From Crotalaria pallida (taxonomy: Eukaryota > Streptophyta > Magnoliopsida > Fabales > Fabaceae), in the NCBI GenBank assembly GCA_037953625.1, contig CM075649.1, positions 97,469,290-97,533,289 on the forward strand: DNA of 64,000 bases. The letters run 5' to 3'. Shown one piece after another: positions 12,968-24,429 of this stretch (its first letter is position 1; each line of letters begins with the position of its first letter). The translations under genes and the position numbers were made by a program. The notes beneath the pieces were generated by a model. That model worked only from the letters and a program-made list of their open reading frames with translations. It was not told where the DNA came from and made no database searches.

Positions 12968-13135
12968 GCTTAAATAGGCATGGAGAAAGCTCATGCAGGT
13001 CGACACGACCTCCCTGGACGTGGAATGGAGATGATTTCGTGTCACCAACACGGAATCGTTGGTGCTGACTCACCAAACACACTAACTCGTGCAGTTTGAC
13101 CCAAAATACTCGAGTTTTTCAGAAAATACTCGAGT
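12968..13135 (-). promoter_or_regulatory. LTR promoter: ACTCGAGT pair upstream of TATA-like box
   Basis: On the minus strand a palindrome pair (13108 and 13128, 20 bp apart) precedes the TATA-like CTATTTAAGC (12977-12968) by 131 bp. The equivalent pair in the solo LTR at 34315 lies 130 bp before its TATA box. The promoter role is inferred from the TATA box and the LTR position. Confidence 0.6.
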
Positions 13136-13398
13136 ATTTTTCCCAATTTTTGAAAAATAATTATTTTATTTAATTTCCCTCCAAAACCTTTCCTATAATT
13201 GCTTCTAGGTCCCAACCCAGGGACTAATATGCAAAATACTCATTTTAGGCATTTATTATATTTATTAAATAATTTCACACTCATATACCAACTATATGAA
13301 CACATATTTTAATCAAGGATTAATATGGAAATAATTAATTATAATTAAATTATAATTAACATTTCATTAATCGGGTATTAAAATTTTGGGGTGTTACA

Positions 13399-13412
13399 CT
13401 ACTCCCCCACTT
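13399..13412 (-). promoter_or_regulatory. Polypurine tract of the Tekay element
   Basis: The minus strand reads AAGTGGGGGAGTAG directly before the 3' LTR start, the usual priming site for second-strand synthesis. Confidence 0.9.
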
Positions 13413-13440
13413 ACAAGGAATTTCGTCCCCGAAATTCAAT

Positions 13441-14802
13441 TTATACAAACAAGTCAGGATAATCCTGACGCATCTTATCCTCTAATTCCCATGATGATTC
13501 TATCGCATCACCACAAACCCAGACGACTTTGACCAGACAAATGTCCTTCCCTCTAAGCTGTTTAACTCTCCGGTCTTCAATGCGAACTGGCACAACTTTG
13601 AAGGTTAGATTCTCATGAACTTCTAAGTCATCAGGTTGGATTCTAAGGACAATGGTGGGGTCATGGACATATCTCTTTAATTGAGACACATGGAATACAT
13701 TATGAAGGTTAGCTAATGACGGAGGCAGGGCTAACTGATAAGCTACTGGGCCGACTCTTTTGAGGATTTGATAGGGACCAATAAACTTAGGTGATAGTTT
13801 CTGGGTTTTTAAAGCTCTACTAACACCTTTTGTTGGTACTATTCTAATGAATACATGGTCTCCTTCGACAAACTCTAAAGGTTTCCTTCTCCTATCAGCA
13901 TAGCTTTTCTGCCTACTTTGAGCTGCCCTCATCTTCTCTTGTATCATTTTGATCTGTTCCGTGGTCTCTTGCACAAAGTCTGGCCCAACCAGAGAATTCT
14001 CCCCCACTTGAAACTAGCATAACGACGTCTGACACTTTCTTCCATACAAAGCTTCAAATGGTGCCGTTCCAATACTCGTGTGATAACTGTTGTTGTAAGT
14101 GAACTCCACGAGTGGCAACATTTGTTCCCAGTTCCCTTGACCTTCCAACGCACAGGCTCGCAAAATGTCCTCCAGTGACTAAATAGTCCTCTCCGTCTGA
14201 CCATCAGTCTGAGGATGGTATGCAGAACTTAACTTCAATTTTGAACCCAAGGCTCTATGCAGATCTTCCCAAAACTTCGATGTAAACCTCGGATCGCGAT
14301 CAGATACAATGCTTGATGGTACACCGTGCAGACGAACAACTTCTTTTATGTACAACTGGGTAAGCTTTTCCAACGAGTAGCGCATATTCACGGGAATGAA
14401 ATGCGCCGACTTGGTTAAACGATCCACGATCACCCAGATGGCATCATGACCAGTAAATGTTCTTGGCAATCCCGACACAAAATCCATCGAGATACTATCC
14501 CATTTCCACACAGGAACTTCCAAGGAAAGTAACTCTCCTCCTGGCCTTTGATGTTCCACTTTCGCCTTTTGACACACCAAACAACAGGCCACATACTCAG
14601 CTACATCTTTCTTCAAACCAGACCACCAAAATAGCTTCTTTAAGTCCTGATACATTTTGGTGGCTCCCGGATGCATACTCATCTTACTCTTATGCGCCTC
14701 ATCCAAAATCATCCTTCTTACTTCTAAATCATCAGGCACACAAATCCTTGTTTAAAAGCGAAGGATTCCATCCTTCCCTTCTTGAAACTCCAATTCCTTG
14801 CC
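13441..14802 (-). pseudogene. pol: Tekay integrase with C-terminal chromodomain
   Basis: The 3' part of pol. The zinc-binding HHCC region (MHPGATKMYQDL to CLVCQ) is followed by the catalytic core, with acidic residues visible in SMDFVSGLP, IVSDRDPRF and QTDGQTERT. Then come a GPY/F module (KFIGPYQILKRVGPVAYQL) and a chromodomain-like tail ending SSWELEDKMRQDYPDLF, which in chromoviruses directs integration to heterochromatin. The frame is broken by TAA at about 14740, TAG at 14179-14181 and TAG at 14014-14016. The last two lie where the family has Gln and Trp, consistent with C-to-T decay. The protein cannot be made whole. It follows RNase H as usual for Ty3/gypsy order. Confidence 0.9.
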
Positions 14803-16059
14803 TTATTCCGTCAACTTCCTCTTTTCCATGAGTTTCTCATCCTTGCGTTGCAATTCCCGAATTCTTTGCAGAAACTCATTAGCAATCTGCAGCATCCCCA
14901 TCTTGATACTTGCCGGCTCCACTTGCATCGTCAGATTCAAATCCCGGAATTCCTCTATCAGTGCAGCTTCTCTGATCATCATTGTACTGATGTGCATTGC
15001 CTTTCTACTCAATGCATCTGCCACAACATTGGCCTTCCCCGGATGGTAATGGAGCTCGAACTCATAATCTTTCAAAAACTCCATCCATCGACGCTGCCTC
15101 ATATTCAACTCCTTTTGATCGAAGAGGTACTTTAAACTCTTATGGTCACTGAACACTCAGAACGTAGTGCCATAGAGATAGTGCCTCCAGATCTTTAATG
15201 CAAATACCACAGCTGCCAGCTCCAAATCATGAGTTGGATAGTTCATTTCATGAACTTTTAGCTGTCTCGAGGCATAGGCGACGACTTGCCCTTCTTGCAT
15301 CAAAACGCACCCAAGGCCTTGTTTCGACGCGTCACAGTACACATCAAAGCTCTTCTGTGTATCGGGCAGAATCAATACCGGAGACGATGTCAACCTTTCC
15401 TTCAGTTCCCGAAAACTCCTTTCACACTTCTCATCCCAAAGGAATGGTTGATCTTTCCGAGTCAACTTCGTCAAAGGCAGTGCGATCTTCGAGAAACCTT
15501 CTATAAACCTTCTATAGTACCCAGCCAAGCCAAGAAAACTTCTCACCTCCGTGACCAACTTTGGTTGCTCCCATTGCAAAACTGAACTCACTTTCGTCGG
15601 ATCAATGGCTATCCCTTTGTCTGAAATCACATGCCCCAAGAACTTAACCTCCTTTAGCCAGAACTCACATTTTGTAAGTTTGGCATACAATTGCTTCTCC
15701 TTTAGGATACTCAACACCATCCTCAAGTGTTAAGCATGCTCCTCCGGGTTCTTGGAATAGATAAGGATATCATCTATGAACACAACCACGAATGAATCTA
15801 AATAAGGTCTAAAGATTCGATTCATGTAGTCCATAAAGATAGCTGGTGCATTAGTCAATCCGAACGGCATCACGACATACTCATAATGCCCGTATCGGGA
15901 TCGAAATGCAGTCTTAGAGATATCCTCTTCTCTTATCCTAATTTGATGGTACCCCGACCTCAAATCAATCTTGGAAAATACCGAAGCTCCACGAACTTGA
16001 TCCATAAGGTCATCTATCCTCGGCAATGGATACTTGTTCTTGATGGTGACCTTATTTAG
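14803..16059 (-). pseudogene. pol: Tekay reverse transcriptase and RNase H
   Basis: Reverse transcriptase motifs run in order: KIDLRSGYHQI, MPFGLTNAPA, the catalytic FIDD box in VVFIDDILIYS, and FLGHVIS. The RNase H part has DASKQGLGCVLMQ, YASRQLKVHE and FSDHKSLKYLF. Three breaks interrupt the frame: the stop at 16060-16062 that separates it from the upstream frame, TAA near 15727 in the EEHA region, and TGA near 15154 before the FSDHK motif. Another stop lies at 14803. The polymerase would copy element RNA in virus-like particles; here it is inactive. It connects upstream to gag-protease and downstream to integrase. Confidence 0.9.
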
Positions 16060-17785
16060 CTACCGGTAGTCGATGCACATCCTCATACTACCATCTTTCT
16101 TCTTGACAAACAAAACCGGAGCACCCCAAGGTGACACACTTGGTCGAATCATCTGCTTCTGTAGTAGCTCCTCAATCTGCTTCTTCATTTCTGCCATTTC
16201 CGGTGGTGCCATTCTATAGGGAGCGATAGAAATGGGACCAGCTCCCGGAACTAGATCAATACCAAATTCAATCTCTCTTCTTGGTGGTAACCCAGGGATC
16301 TCATCAGCAAAAATTTCCGGAAAGTCTCTGACAATAGGGATCTCTTCCATCCTTGGACCATTCTCCTCCACCTCAGAGTTGAACAGGCACACGTAGCCGG
16401 AGGGTTTTGAATTTCTATAGGTCACTACTTTTCTATCACAATCAATGATTACTTGGTTTTGACTTAACCAGTCCATTCCCAAGATCACATCTAATTGTGC
16501 CAAGGGTAAGCAGATCAAATCTACTTTAGAGGTTTGTCCTAACACTTCTATACAATAGTTAAGACATGCTCTAGAAACTACTACTGGAGCATTAGTAGGG
16601 GTTTCTACTTTGAGAGTATAAGGCATTTCAGATATCATCAAACCTAACCGGTTTACACATTCATATGAAACGAATGAATGCGTTGCACCAGAATCAAACA
16701 AAACATGACAAAACTGACCATTAAGCAAGTATTTACCTTGCACCAGATCAGAAGATCGGTTTGCTTCCACACCACTAAGGGTGAAAACCATTCCTTGAGC
16801 CATAGGTCTTTCTGCAGTTCCTCTTGAGTTGGCTTTGGCCGGTTCCTTGCAGTCCCTTGCAAAATGTCCCGGCTTTCCACAGTTAAAGCAACCACTTGTC
16901 CCCCAACACACACGGCCATAGTGATTGCGCTTGCACTTATCGCAGAATGGAGCCTCGCTCCGATAATTCCTTCCATCCGAACTACCAGCTTTTCCTTTGC
17001 CTTTCCCTCGGCGATCATACGGACCTTTGCCTCTGTTATTGAAACCTTTACGCCTCTGGGGTCCATAGCTCTGATTGTCCTTCTTCTCTGAGCCTTTCAT
17101 CTCCTCAGCCTTGGTATCGTCTTCATACATCCTACACATGTCCACTAGTGCAGGAAAGCTTTGAATCCGCTGGTAGCTGAAAATCGACTTCAACTTTGGC
17201 CTCAAGCCTCCTTCAAACTTTATGCATTTGCTCCTCTCATCTGGATTGTTCTGATAGTATGGAGAGTATTTCATCAGCTCCTCAAACTTGGCTGCGTACT
17301 CACCCACACTCATATTTCCTTGCTTCAGCTGCAAGAATTCCACCTCCTTCTTCCTCCTTCTTCCTCCTTAGATCTTCAGGGAAATACTTTTGGAGAAACT
17401 TCTCCATGAATACTCCCCAACTTACCTCCCTTCCTTCATATTGCAGAAGCTGCATCGTGTGATTCCACCAATTCTCAGCTTCATCCTCTAACATGTAGGT
17501 TGCATACGCCACCTTTTGAGCATCAGAACACTCCAATGTTCTCAGAATCTTATCCATGGTGTGAATCCACTTATTGGCCTCTTCCGGTTTAAATCCTCCT
17601 TCGAACTTTGGTGGATTACAGCTCCTAAAATCAGCCAAAGTCTTCGCCTCAGCGTTACCCACATTACACTGATGAGGCGGGTTAACCGGTTGAGATGGTT
17701 GTTGAGATTGTCGTTGCATAGCCTCCAACACTGTGGTGATTCGTTCAAACATCGCGTTGGTGTGATTTTGGTTTCTAGTTGCCAT
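16060..17785 (-). pseudogene. gag: Tekay gag, protease and start of reverse transcriptase
   Basis: Starts MATRNQNHTNAM at 17785, about 290 bases inside the 5' LTR. The capsid region (FEGGFKPEEANKWI, AENWWN, FMEKFLQKYFPEDL) is followed by a basic stretch and two CCHC-like knuckles (CDKCKRNHYGRVC and CFNCGKPGHFARDC). The aspartic protease motif is FDSGATHSF, and the first RT residues end at CIDYR. A 10-bp tandem duplication at 17344-17363 shifts the frame after PEDLRRK. The stop at 16060-16062 replaces a conserved Gln codon (CAG to TAG). The one-frame gag-pol layout is normal for Tekay; the breaks are secondary. Confidence 0.92.
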
Positions 17786-18057
17786 ATTAGACCTGCGCTA
17801 TGGGCTTATGGTCACATATGTTGAACTACAGAAACTTCAATTACACCACCTATACTAGGGCTATATTTTAAACTCTTAAATCAACAATCAATTGTGTCTT
17901 GTACTCAAAAGAGACAAGATACAAACAAATCAAGGGTACCTAAAGCTCAACAAACAAAATGATAACATTCAAATAGTGTAAATGCCCTGGAGATACATGC
18001 TTGATGTTGATGGCTACCTTTCTGAAACTACTTCCACTACCACAGGATCTGACTTTT

Positions 18058-18069
18058 GCTCTGATACCA
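18058..18069 (-). promoter_or_regulatory. Primer-binding site of the Tekay element, tRNA-Met type
   Basis: The minus strand reads TGGTATCAGAGC, five bases inside the end of the 5' LTR, identical to the site at 589-600. Confidence 0.92.
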
Positions 18070-18818
18070 CTCAGTGTGACACCCTTCCGGATTACCCAAA
18101 TATAATATAGTAATTAAGCTTTTATATTGGATAATATATGGACTTGTGAGGATTAAGAAAATATGGAAATAAAATTTTATTTTAAAAGCGGGTGCACAAA
18201 TCAACACTTGGAATTCTTGGAGAATAAACCCTAAGGTATTACCAAAACAGTTATATTGAATTCGGCGATTTCTGAAACCTTTTCGAAAGTTGGGTAGCAT
18301 TCATCTTTTGGAACCGTATTTTATATTATAGAAAATAATTGAAGCTACCCTTGCTTTATTTGATAAAACTGATACCATCGAATAGTTTTCACAGCCGAGC
18401 CCTCAAATAGATTAAATCAGAGTAAGCGGAATTATCGGACTATGCAATTACTAGTAAGATGAACATAGGTACATATATATATATATATAATAAGAGTCAT
18501 AAGTACATAGCCTCATATCAAAGCTTCCAAGATCCCAAAATACAAGTTCATAAACAGATCTACATAATAACATGACCAAATCCCTAGAGAACCCCAAAAG
18601 TATATCTACAACATATATACATAATCAAAATAAAACTCTAAGGGTGGTCACGTAGATCTGGCAGCATCAGATGTAGTAGTAGTGATAACAGCAGTCTCCA
18701 AGAAACATAAGTAGTAAGGTAGTAGCATCATCATCAACACAGCAGCAGCAGCAAGATCTCCTCCACAGCCTCCACACATCGGATCCCCTGATCCTCATCA
18801 CATACCCTATGCACAAAC

Positions 18819-19289
18819 CTAGGGATCATCGTCCCTCCAATCACTCCCAGTAGAATGCACGACAGGCTCGCTCCCACTCTCGTCCTCCACCGGGTCCTCC
18901 TCGATCTCATCCGAGGGAGAGTGTACCCTACCACTGGGTACCGGGTCAGGTGATGGTGAAACCCTGACTGGGCTCCTCGGATCAGAAGGGGGAGTCTCCT
19001 CGCGGACGACTCTCGAGGTAAAAGGGTGAGAGCGGGTAAGTCGAAAACGGAAACTGTGATAGGAGCGAGCTGGTCGCGTGGGAGGTGGTCCATGGTAAGT
19101 GTAAAACGGGGGTACATGCATAGTGTATATGATGGGAATCCTAAATCTACGAGGACGGAATCGGATCAACGGGTTCGGGTGGTAGAAGGTAACCTCTACC
19201 TCTCCCTCGAACACCGCGCGATGGTCCTCATAGATCCATGTGCCACTAGTAAGTGGCCGGATCTCGATGCAAGCAATGTAACGAGACAT
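18819..19289 (-). CDS. Conserved LTR-encoded protein of unknown function (156 aa)
   Basis: The start chosen is the ATG 3 bases after a predicted splice acceptor (TTGTAG, then GTGATG). The protein begins MSRYIACIEIRP and has a conserved core with YHPNPL, RPRRFRIP and HVPPFYTY, a basic Ser/Arg/Pro middle, and an acidic C-terminus (EIEEDPVEDESG). No transmembrane segment, signal peptide or zinc motif is visible. It is clearly homologous to the ORF at 36719-37192 in a much more diverged LTR, with mostly conservative changes. That suggests past selection on the protein. It lies 1.2 kb from the LTR 3' end, outside gag-pol, and would be expressed from the LTR promoter as a spliced transcript. Function unknown; I know no matching family. 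Confidence 0.7.
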   Translation of the reverse strand: MSRYIACIEIRPLTSGTWIYEDHRAVFEGEVEVTFYHPNPLIRFRPRRFRIPIIYTMHVPPFYTYHGPPPTRPARSYHSFRFRLTRSHPFTSRVVREETPPSDPRSPVRVSPSPDPVPSGRVHSPSDEIEEDPVEDESGSEPVVHSTGSDWRDDDP

Positions 19290-19292
19290 CAC

Positions 19293-20978
19293 CTACAAGG
19301 GCATAGGGGTAAGCAATTCTATACACATAATCAACAGAGAATAAATTGTGCAATATGAGTATGTAAATATGTATCAATTAACAACAATCACATATAACAC
19401 TTAGCAGTTAATTAATGCACTTAGGATGCTCACACTTATTTCATTTATCACAATTGATTTAAATGAGTGGCATGATGCATGACTTTAGCTCTCAAGCCTA
19501 TCTCCATCATACTATGTCACTCTCTGACGTCCATCCCTGACAACCCAGCACTCAACAGTGAGTTGTATTCCTAGGTATACAACAATTCGTACAGTCACCT
19601 AGAATGTACACGTCAAGCTTGGTATCCATGCCACCCGAGCATATCCCGTCATCCAAACGGACCGTCATCCAAACGGTATAACCATATCGGCATCCACTAA
19701 GCCGACCACGTCAACGACGTGTCATCAAGCAAGCGTATTGGCACTCCCAGAGGCCCTCCACATGTTTACCAAAACATGATATACGTCCTACCATCCCAAC
19801 TCCAGAATGAATGCATTACTTTACTTAAAGGGAATTGATTGATGTTTTATCCTTTTATTAATACATTACGTGCCTCCCAAGCAACGTATCGTTATTCAAA
19901 TGAAAATGTCATAACGTCAATCAATTTCCTTTAAGTCCAGGATCACTTGGTTTATCGTCCTTTAAGTGTTACAAAATGACTTAGAATTGAAAATGGTATT
20001 TTTAAGTATCTGACTAAAAATACTCGAGTGTTTTCCATAATACTCGAGTAGTTTATCATTTTCCAGATTTTACTCGAGTAGTTCATGATTATACTCGAGT
20101 CGTTCATGTCTGTTTAGAGATTCAAGTTTTCAGATCTTCAAAAATATACTCGAGTAATTCATGAGATACTCGAGTAGTCCATTACCCAGAATACTCGAGT
20201 AGTTCACATATTACTCGAGTTGTTCATTAATTTTTACTCTTGTTGCGTCTGAAATACTCGAGTGCTTAGCCTGGTTCTCAAGTTGGTGCGCCAATTTTCA
20301 CACTGGTGCATCACGAAATACTCGAGTGTTAAGCCATATACTCGAGTGTTTGCAGACAGAATAGACTGAAACTTGGTTTTTACATACCATTTCAATTTCT
20401 AAACATTTTTAACCCAAACTAGTGATAACAATAGTTCATATACCATATATTGAACATGTTACCATACTCATTTCATATCAAATAACCAATTTGACAGAGA
20501 ATCAATAAATCATGCATAAAAACACATTTTAACAACTCAATACTTCAATTTACACAATAAGCACACTACTCATGAAACAAAGTTCATTTAAGCTTGCATG
20601 CATGATATAGAACTTGCTCAACACAGTTTTAGAGCAAAGCTTGGTCTCCAAACCAAAGACCCTATTCAATCTAAGCCCTTAGAGCCTCTTGGTGGCTCTC
20701 TAACACAAATCATGGAATTTAATCTCTATCTAGTGAATATAATTACTTCCCCTTACCTCTCAGATGTGAATCAAACAAGAAATCCCCAAAGAAAAGCTCC
20801 ACAACTCTCAGACCAACTTCAAGCACCACATGCAGAGCATTTTGAGTGCAACACCAAAGTGGAATTGGTTCACACATGAAACAGAGAATAAAATTGGGGA
20901 AATTAGGTTTTCTAGACTCTATGCAACATAATCTAACTAAGGAAATCGAATTTGAGACTCAGGGATTCATGAGCTTAC
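19293..20978 (-). other. Predicted intron inside the Tekay 5' LTR
   Basis: On the minus strand a good donor (CTG then GTAAGCTC, 20978) and an acceptor (TGCCCTTGTAG) lie 1686 bp apart. The acceptor is followed at once by the LTR ORF. Donor and acceptor recur at matching positions in the solo LTR at 34315. The palindrome cluster 20022-20347 falls within it. Confidence 0.5.
20022..20347. repeat. Paired ACTCGAGT palindromes, 5' LTR, intron cluster
   Basis: The same eleven octamers in the same paired layout as 11749-12074 in the other LTR. Confidence 0.95.
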
Positions 20979-21240
20979 CAGAAATCAAGATCAAAGTAAG
21001 CTCCAGACACAAACTTGACCAAGAACAGCTTCACTTCAACTCCTTGAATCCTCCAACACACTCACTCAATCCTCACGATTTTGGTGTTTATACAAAGCTC
21101 GTGATGTGAGCTTTGTATTCGTGTATCACTCGAATCCTAACACTCAGAATTGAAGGAGAATCGAAGGCAACAACTTCAGAACCCTAACTTCTCTAACTTC
21201 TACAAGTTGATCAAAATTCTCAACCAAGGGACGTTGATGA

Positions 21241-21408
21241 GCTTAAATAGGCATGGAGAAAGCTCATGCAGGTCGACACGACCTCCCTGGACGTGGAATG
21301 GAGATGATTTTGTGTCACCAACACGGAATCGTTGGTGCTGACTCACCAAACGCACTAACTCGTGCAGTTTGACCCAGAATACTCGAGTTTTTCAGAAAAT
21401 ACTTGAGT
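21241..21408 (-). promoter_or_regulatory. Tekay 5' LTR promoter with palindrome pair
   Basis: TATA-like CTATTTAAGC (minus, 21250-21241) is preceded by palindromes at 21381 and 21401. The latter has decayed to ACTTGAGT, a CpG-type transition. This is the LTR whose transcript would start the element RNA. Confidence 0.6.
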
Positions 21409-21671
21409 ATTTTTCCCAATTTTTGAAAAATAATTATTTTATTTAATTTCCCTCCAAAACCTTTCCTATAATTGCTTCTAGGTCCCAACCCAGGGACTAA
21501 TATGCAAAATACTCATTTTAGGCATTTATTATATTTATTAAATAATTTCACACTCATATACCAACTATATGAACACATATTTTAATCAAGGATTAATATA
21601 GAAATAATTAATTATAATTATATTATAATTAACATTTCATTAATCAGGGATTAAAATTTTGGGGTGTTACA

Positions 21672-22913
21672 AACATAACCCTCTACAATGTATTAAGGTT
21701 TAAGATGATTGAAGATACAAAGCAATGGGATTTTAAACACCAATAAAAAAATAACAGTGTAATTAACAAAGCTTATAAACCATTGCCAAGAATGAAACTT
21801 AATAAGATCCATCACACCTAACACATATGGACTCTTGTTGTCAAAAACAAAAGCATTACAGTGCAGCATATGTTCTAAGTAACAGTCACACACAACAACA
21901 TACCAAATCTCTAAATCTTCTTATTCAGATATAAGCTTGAGAAGCAATGAGAGGAAGATATCATTAAATCAAAATGGAAGAGTTTTCTCGTGGTCCCGTA
22001 TGGATACAGTACCACCGGTGGTACCTACGGTTGACTGCCTGGTGTAGATAGGAAACATTGCAACAGGTCTTTTAAAGGGAAAGGCTCAAACACATGGTAC
22101 CCTTTCTCATTCTTCTGTTTCGGTCTCCTTCTTCTTCTACTACTATTTGTTTCCTCCTCCTTCTATTTTAGTCTCCTTCTTCTTCTTCTATTCGTTTCCT
22201 CTTTCTCTTTCCTTCTATTGTCACCCCCAACTCCGTTCCTCCCTCTTGCCCTTTCCATTTCTTCCCTCTTACCGTTGTTCAATTATCTCTAACCGAAAAA
22301 ATTTCTTCCCTTTTAGGTGATTGGGCTTTTATTTTTGTTTTGTTATTTGAAGCCCAATTTATTGTTAGTTTTTCATTTCGTTTATCCTCTGTATCTGGAT
22401 GGAAACATGGATTACTCCTCCTCCATGTATGAAACTTGTGAAATGAACAAATCTATTACACAGAGTTGAACATTGAGAAGAGAAAATTGTGAGTTGTTTA
22501 ATTTGATTGAGAATTCATTACAGATTTGTTTTGCCCCCCACCCAAAATGAGGATTCATAACTCACTTCATCGGCCAAAGCTCCACCGTGCAAATAAGGTT
22601 GTGGCTGTTCTCGGTGGCGGTAAGGAGGAGATGACGACAATTTGCAGTGGCAGCTCTCAACCGAGATGAATGGTCTCACCATGTTGTCTCACCGGTAAGG
22701 GTCGACTGTGCTGATTGCGGTGGGCACGACATGGAGGGTTGATGATGGACTGAGAGAGAGAGAGAGAGAGATCTGGTTTATGCAAATCTGAAGAGAATAG
22801 AGAGAAACAGAGACTTAAGGAATTATGGCTTTTCTCTTTTTCTCTGTTAGTTGTTGGGTTGGAAAGGATGATGAGGAGGCTCATGGCTGACAGTGGTGGC
22901 TTGATGGTTGAAT
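21672..22913. other. Unassigned part of the 7.9-kb unit, with CT-rich tract
   Basis: No convincing gene. 22115-22260 is a CT-rich stretch (TTCTTC and CCTCC words) like a plant 5' untranslated region or an LTR. 22741-22770 is a short GA run. A 16-bp palindrome is at 22009. The paralogue is 31447-32609. The empty site of the Tat insertion (CTCTT) is at 22834-22838. Confidence 0.5.
22009..22024. other. Perfect 16-bp palindrome
   Basis: GTACCACCGGTGGTAC, with no loop. It is conserved in the second unit copy at 31777-31792. Confidence 0.9.
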
Positions 22914-22918
22914 GAAGG

Positions 22919-23316
22919 TGTTATGAACCGGTATTACGGACAAATAATAACCTGTATCACAGACCTACAAGCATCAATTCGGCATACCGACAATTCAGCA
23001 TCAATAGTCAATCAATACGTAACCGACATAACGGTTCGTCATTATGCTGCTAATGATGACATTCATGGAGCCGTTACTCTTCGGCCTTAATGCCCCATTA
23101 TGCCTCATCAATCCAAGGCCTCATACTCCTCCCTATAAATAAGGTAGTGGCCAAGGTATGAAACTAACTGATCTCCCGTTGTTTACACACGACACACACA
23201 CCACCCCCCAAAATATCCCGACTCGGTGACAGAGTTCTTTAACCGGGAACCCGTTATCATCGTCGTACATCAACAAAACCGGCTTTCCGGTACATGTGGG
23301 ATAACACCCCACAACA
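22919..23316 (+). repeat. 5' LTR of the small LTR element, copy 1
   Basis: 398 bp, with TATAAATA at 23134-23141. The final bases CACAACA are read as the LTR end because this makes the flanking GAAGG duplication exact at the other side. Confidence 0.8.
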
Positions 23317-24429
23317 TTGGCGACCACAGTGGGAGCGGCAAACTAATTCCCATAACCGCGACCTCCTTATCCCTGCGACCACCAGATTCGTCTCATCTAT
23401 CTCCACAACACCCACAACCGTCATAAACCGGGATGGCCTTCTGCGGTTCCAGCATCATACTTCAGTTTCCCTTTCGTTTCCATGGTGGTGACAGTGGAAA
23501 GAGTTCCTGCTACAGCCATTGCACAATCAAGCAAACTCTGTATCAGGAGGAAGAAGAATACGGCCATACGGGGCTCCAAGCCAAATTCCTAAGGAAGAAA
23601 AATAAAAATTAAAAAAATAAAGAAGCCATTATTGCAAAGCAGGGAAGTTGATTTCTTTTTGTCATTTATCATTAATGCCAATTAATATTACTTAATCTCA
23701 TGTTTGCGGCATTGCATCTCCTTCATTGTCATTTTGAAGGTACAAATTCAATGGCTTATGAGGATTAGTCTAAAAACGAATTCAGAATTCTCGTCAACAA
23801 ATATTAAGTCCTCTGAGCAAAATGAATATGTGGTGGATAAAGATTCCCGGATCTCGTCATCAATAAAATAAATGCAAGAGGAGAATAAAAAATATTCCCC
23901 ATCACAATTATTCTAGCCCATGAGGTTTCCTTACTCTGATATTTTCTTCAATATTCAACGAGTTTGGAAAGATGAGGAACACGTTCCTATATTCCCTTAT
24001 TTGGACTCATTTGTTGACGACGATGAACCTTGTGTCGAGTTTCCCTATTCGCTTTAGGGTTCAGAATGAGAAGAACTTCATGTTGAATTCCCCTTCACAG
24101 ACTCTTGCCAAGAGTGAGGAACCCTCAAATGGGCTTCCCCCTTAGGTCTTGTATCCGGCAAGCAAGGAATCTTCATGCTAGATTTCTTTCTTCGACTCAC
24201 TAGGCGACTCGATAAACCTCGCACCGAGTTCCCCTCTTCAATCTCTGGTTCTGGATAGGGAGAATATTGTTTTGTTTTCCTTCTTTTGAAATCAATTGAA
24301 AGATTTGAAGAATTTCTTCGGAGTTAAGGATCTGTTTCATAGTCACAAAAAATTCAGCGCTCATACTGGTCTTTCCTATTCATACCTCGATGCTCCTCCT
24401 TACGTCACAGCACCGAGCTGGGGGGCTAC

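Larger units (their letters stand above)
9803..13398 (-). repeat. 3' LTR of the Tekay element
   Basis: 3596 bp, minus strand, TGTAACACCCCA to GGGTGTCACA. Besides promoter sequence it contains an open reading frame (here frameshifted), a predicted 1.69-kb intron (12705-11020), and two clusters of ACTCGAGT palindromes. Confidence 0.95.
9803..21671 (-). mobile_element. Complete Tekay-like chromovirus (Ty3/gypsy), decayed
   Basis: An 11.87-kb element on the minus strand: 5' LTR 21671-18075, tRNA-Met primer site, gag-protease-RT-RNase H-integrase-chromodomain 17785-13441, polypurine tract 13412-13399, 3' LTR 13398-9803. The 5-bp target duplication AACAT is perfect (9798-9802 and 21672-21676). The uninterrupted site survives in the paralogous copy at 31440-31446. 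The two LTRs differ at roughly 1 % of positions by eye, so insertion is recent on a retrotransposon time-scale, yet the coding region already has several stops and a frameshift. Confidence 0.95.
18075..21671 (-). repeat. 5' LTR of the Tekay element
   Basis: 3597 bp, nearly identical to 9803-13398. This copy keeps the LTR-encoded ORF intact (18819-19289) with its predicted intron (20978-19293). Confidence 0.95.

Noticed and set aside
14457..15585. Several plus-strand frames opposite the Tekay pol
   Set aside because: Antisense shadows of the RT and integrase coding strand.
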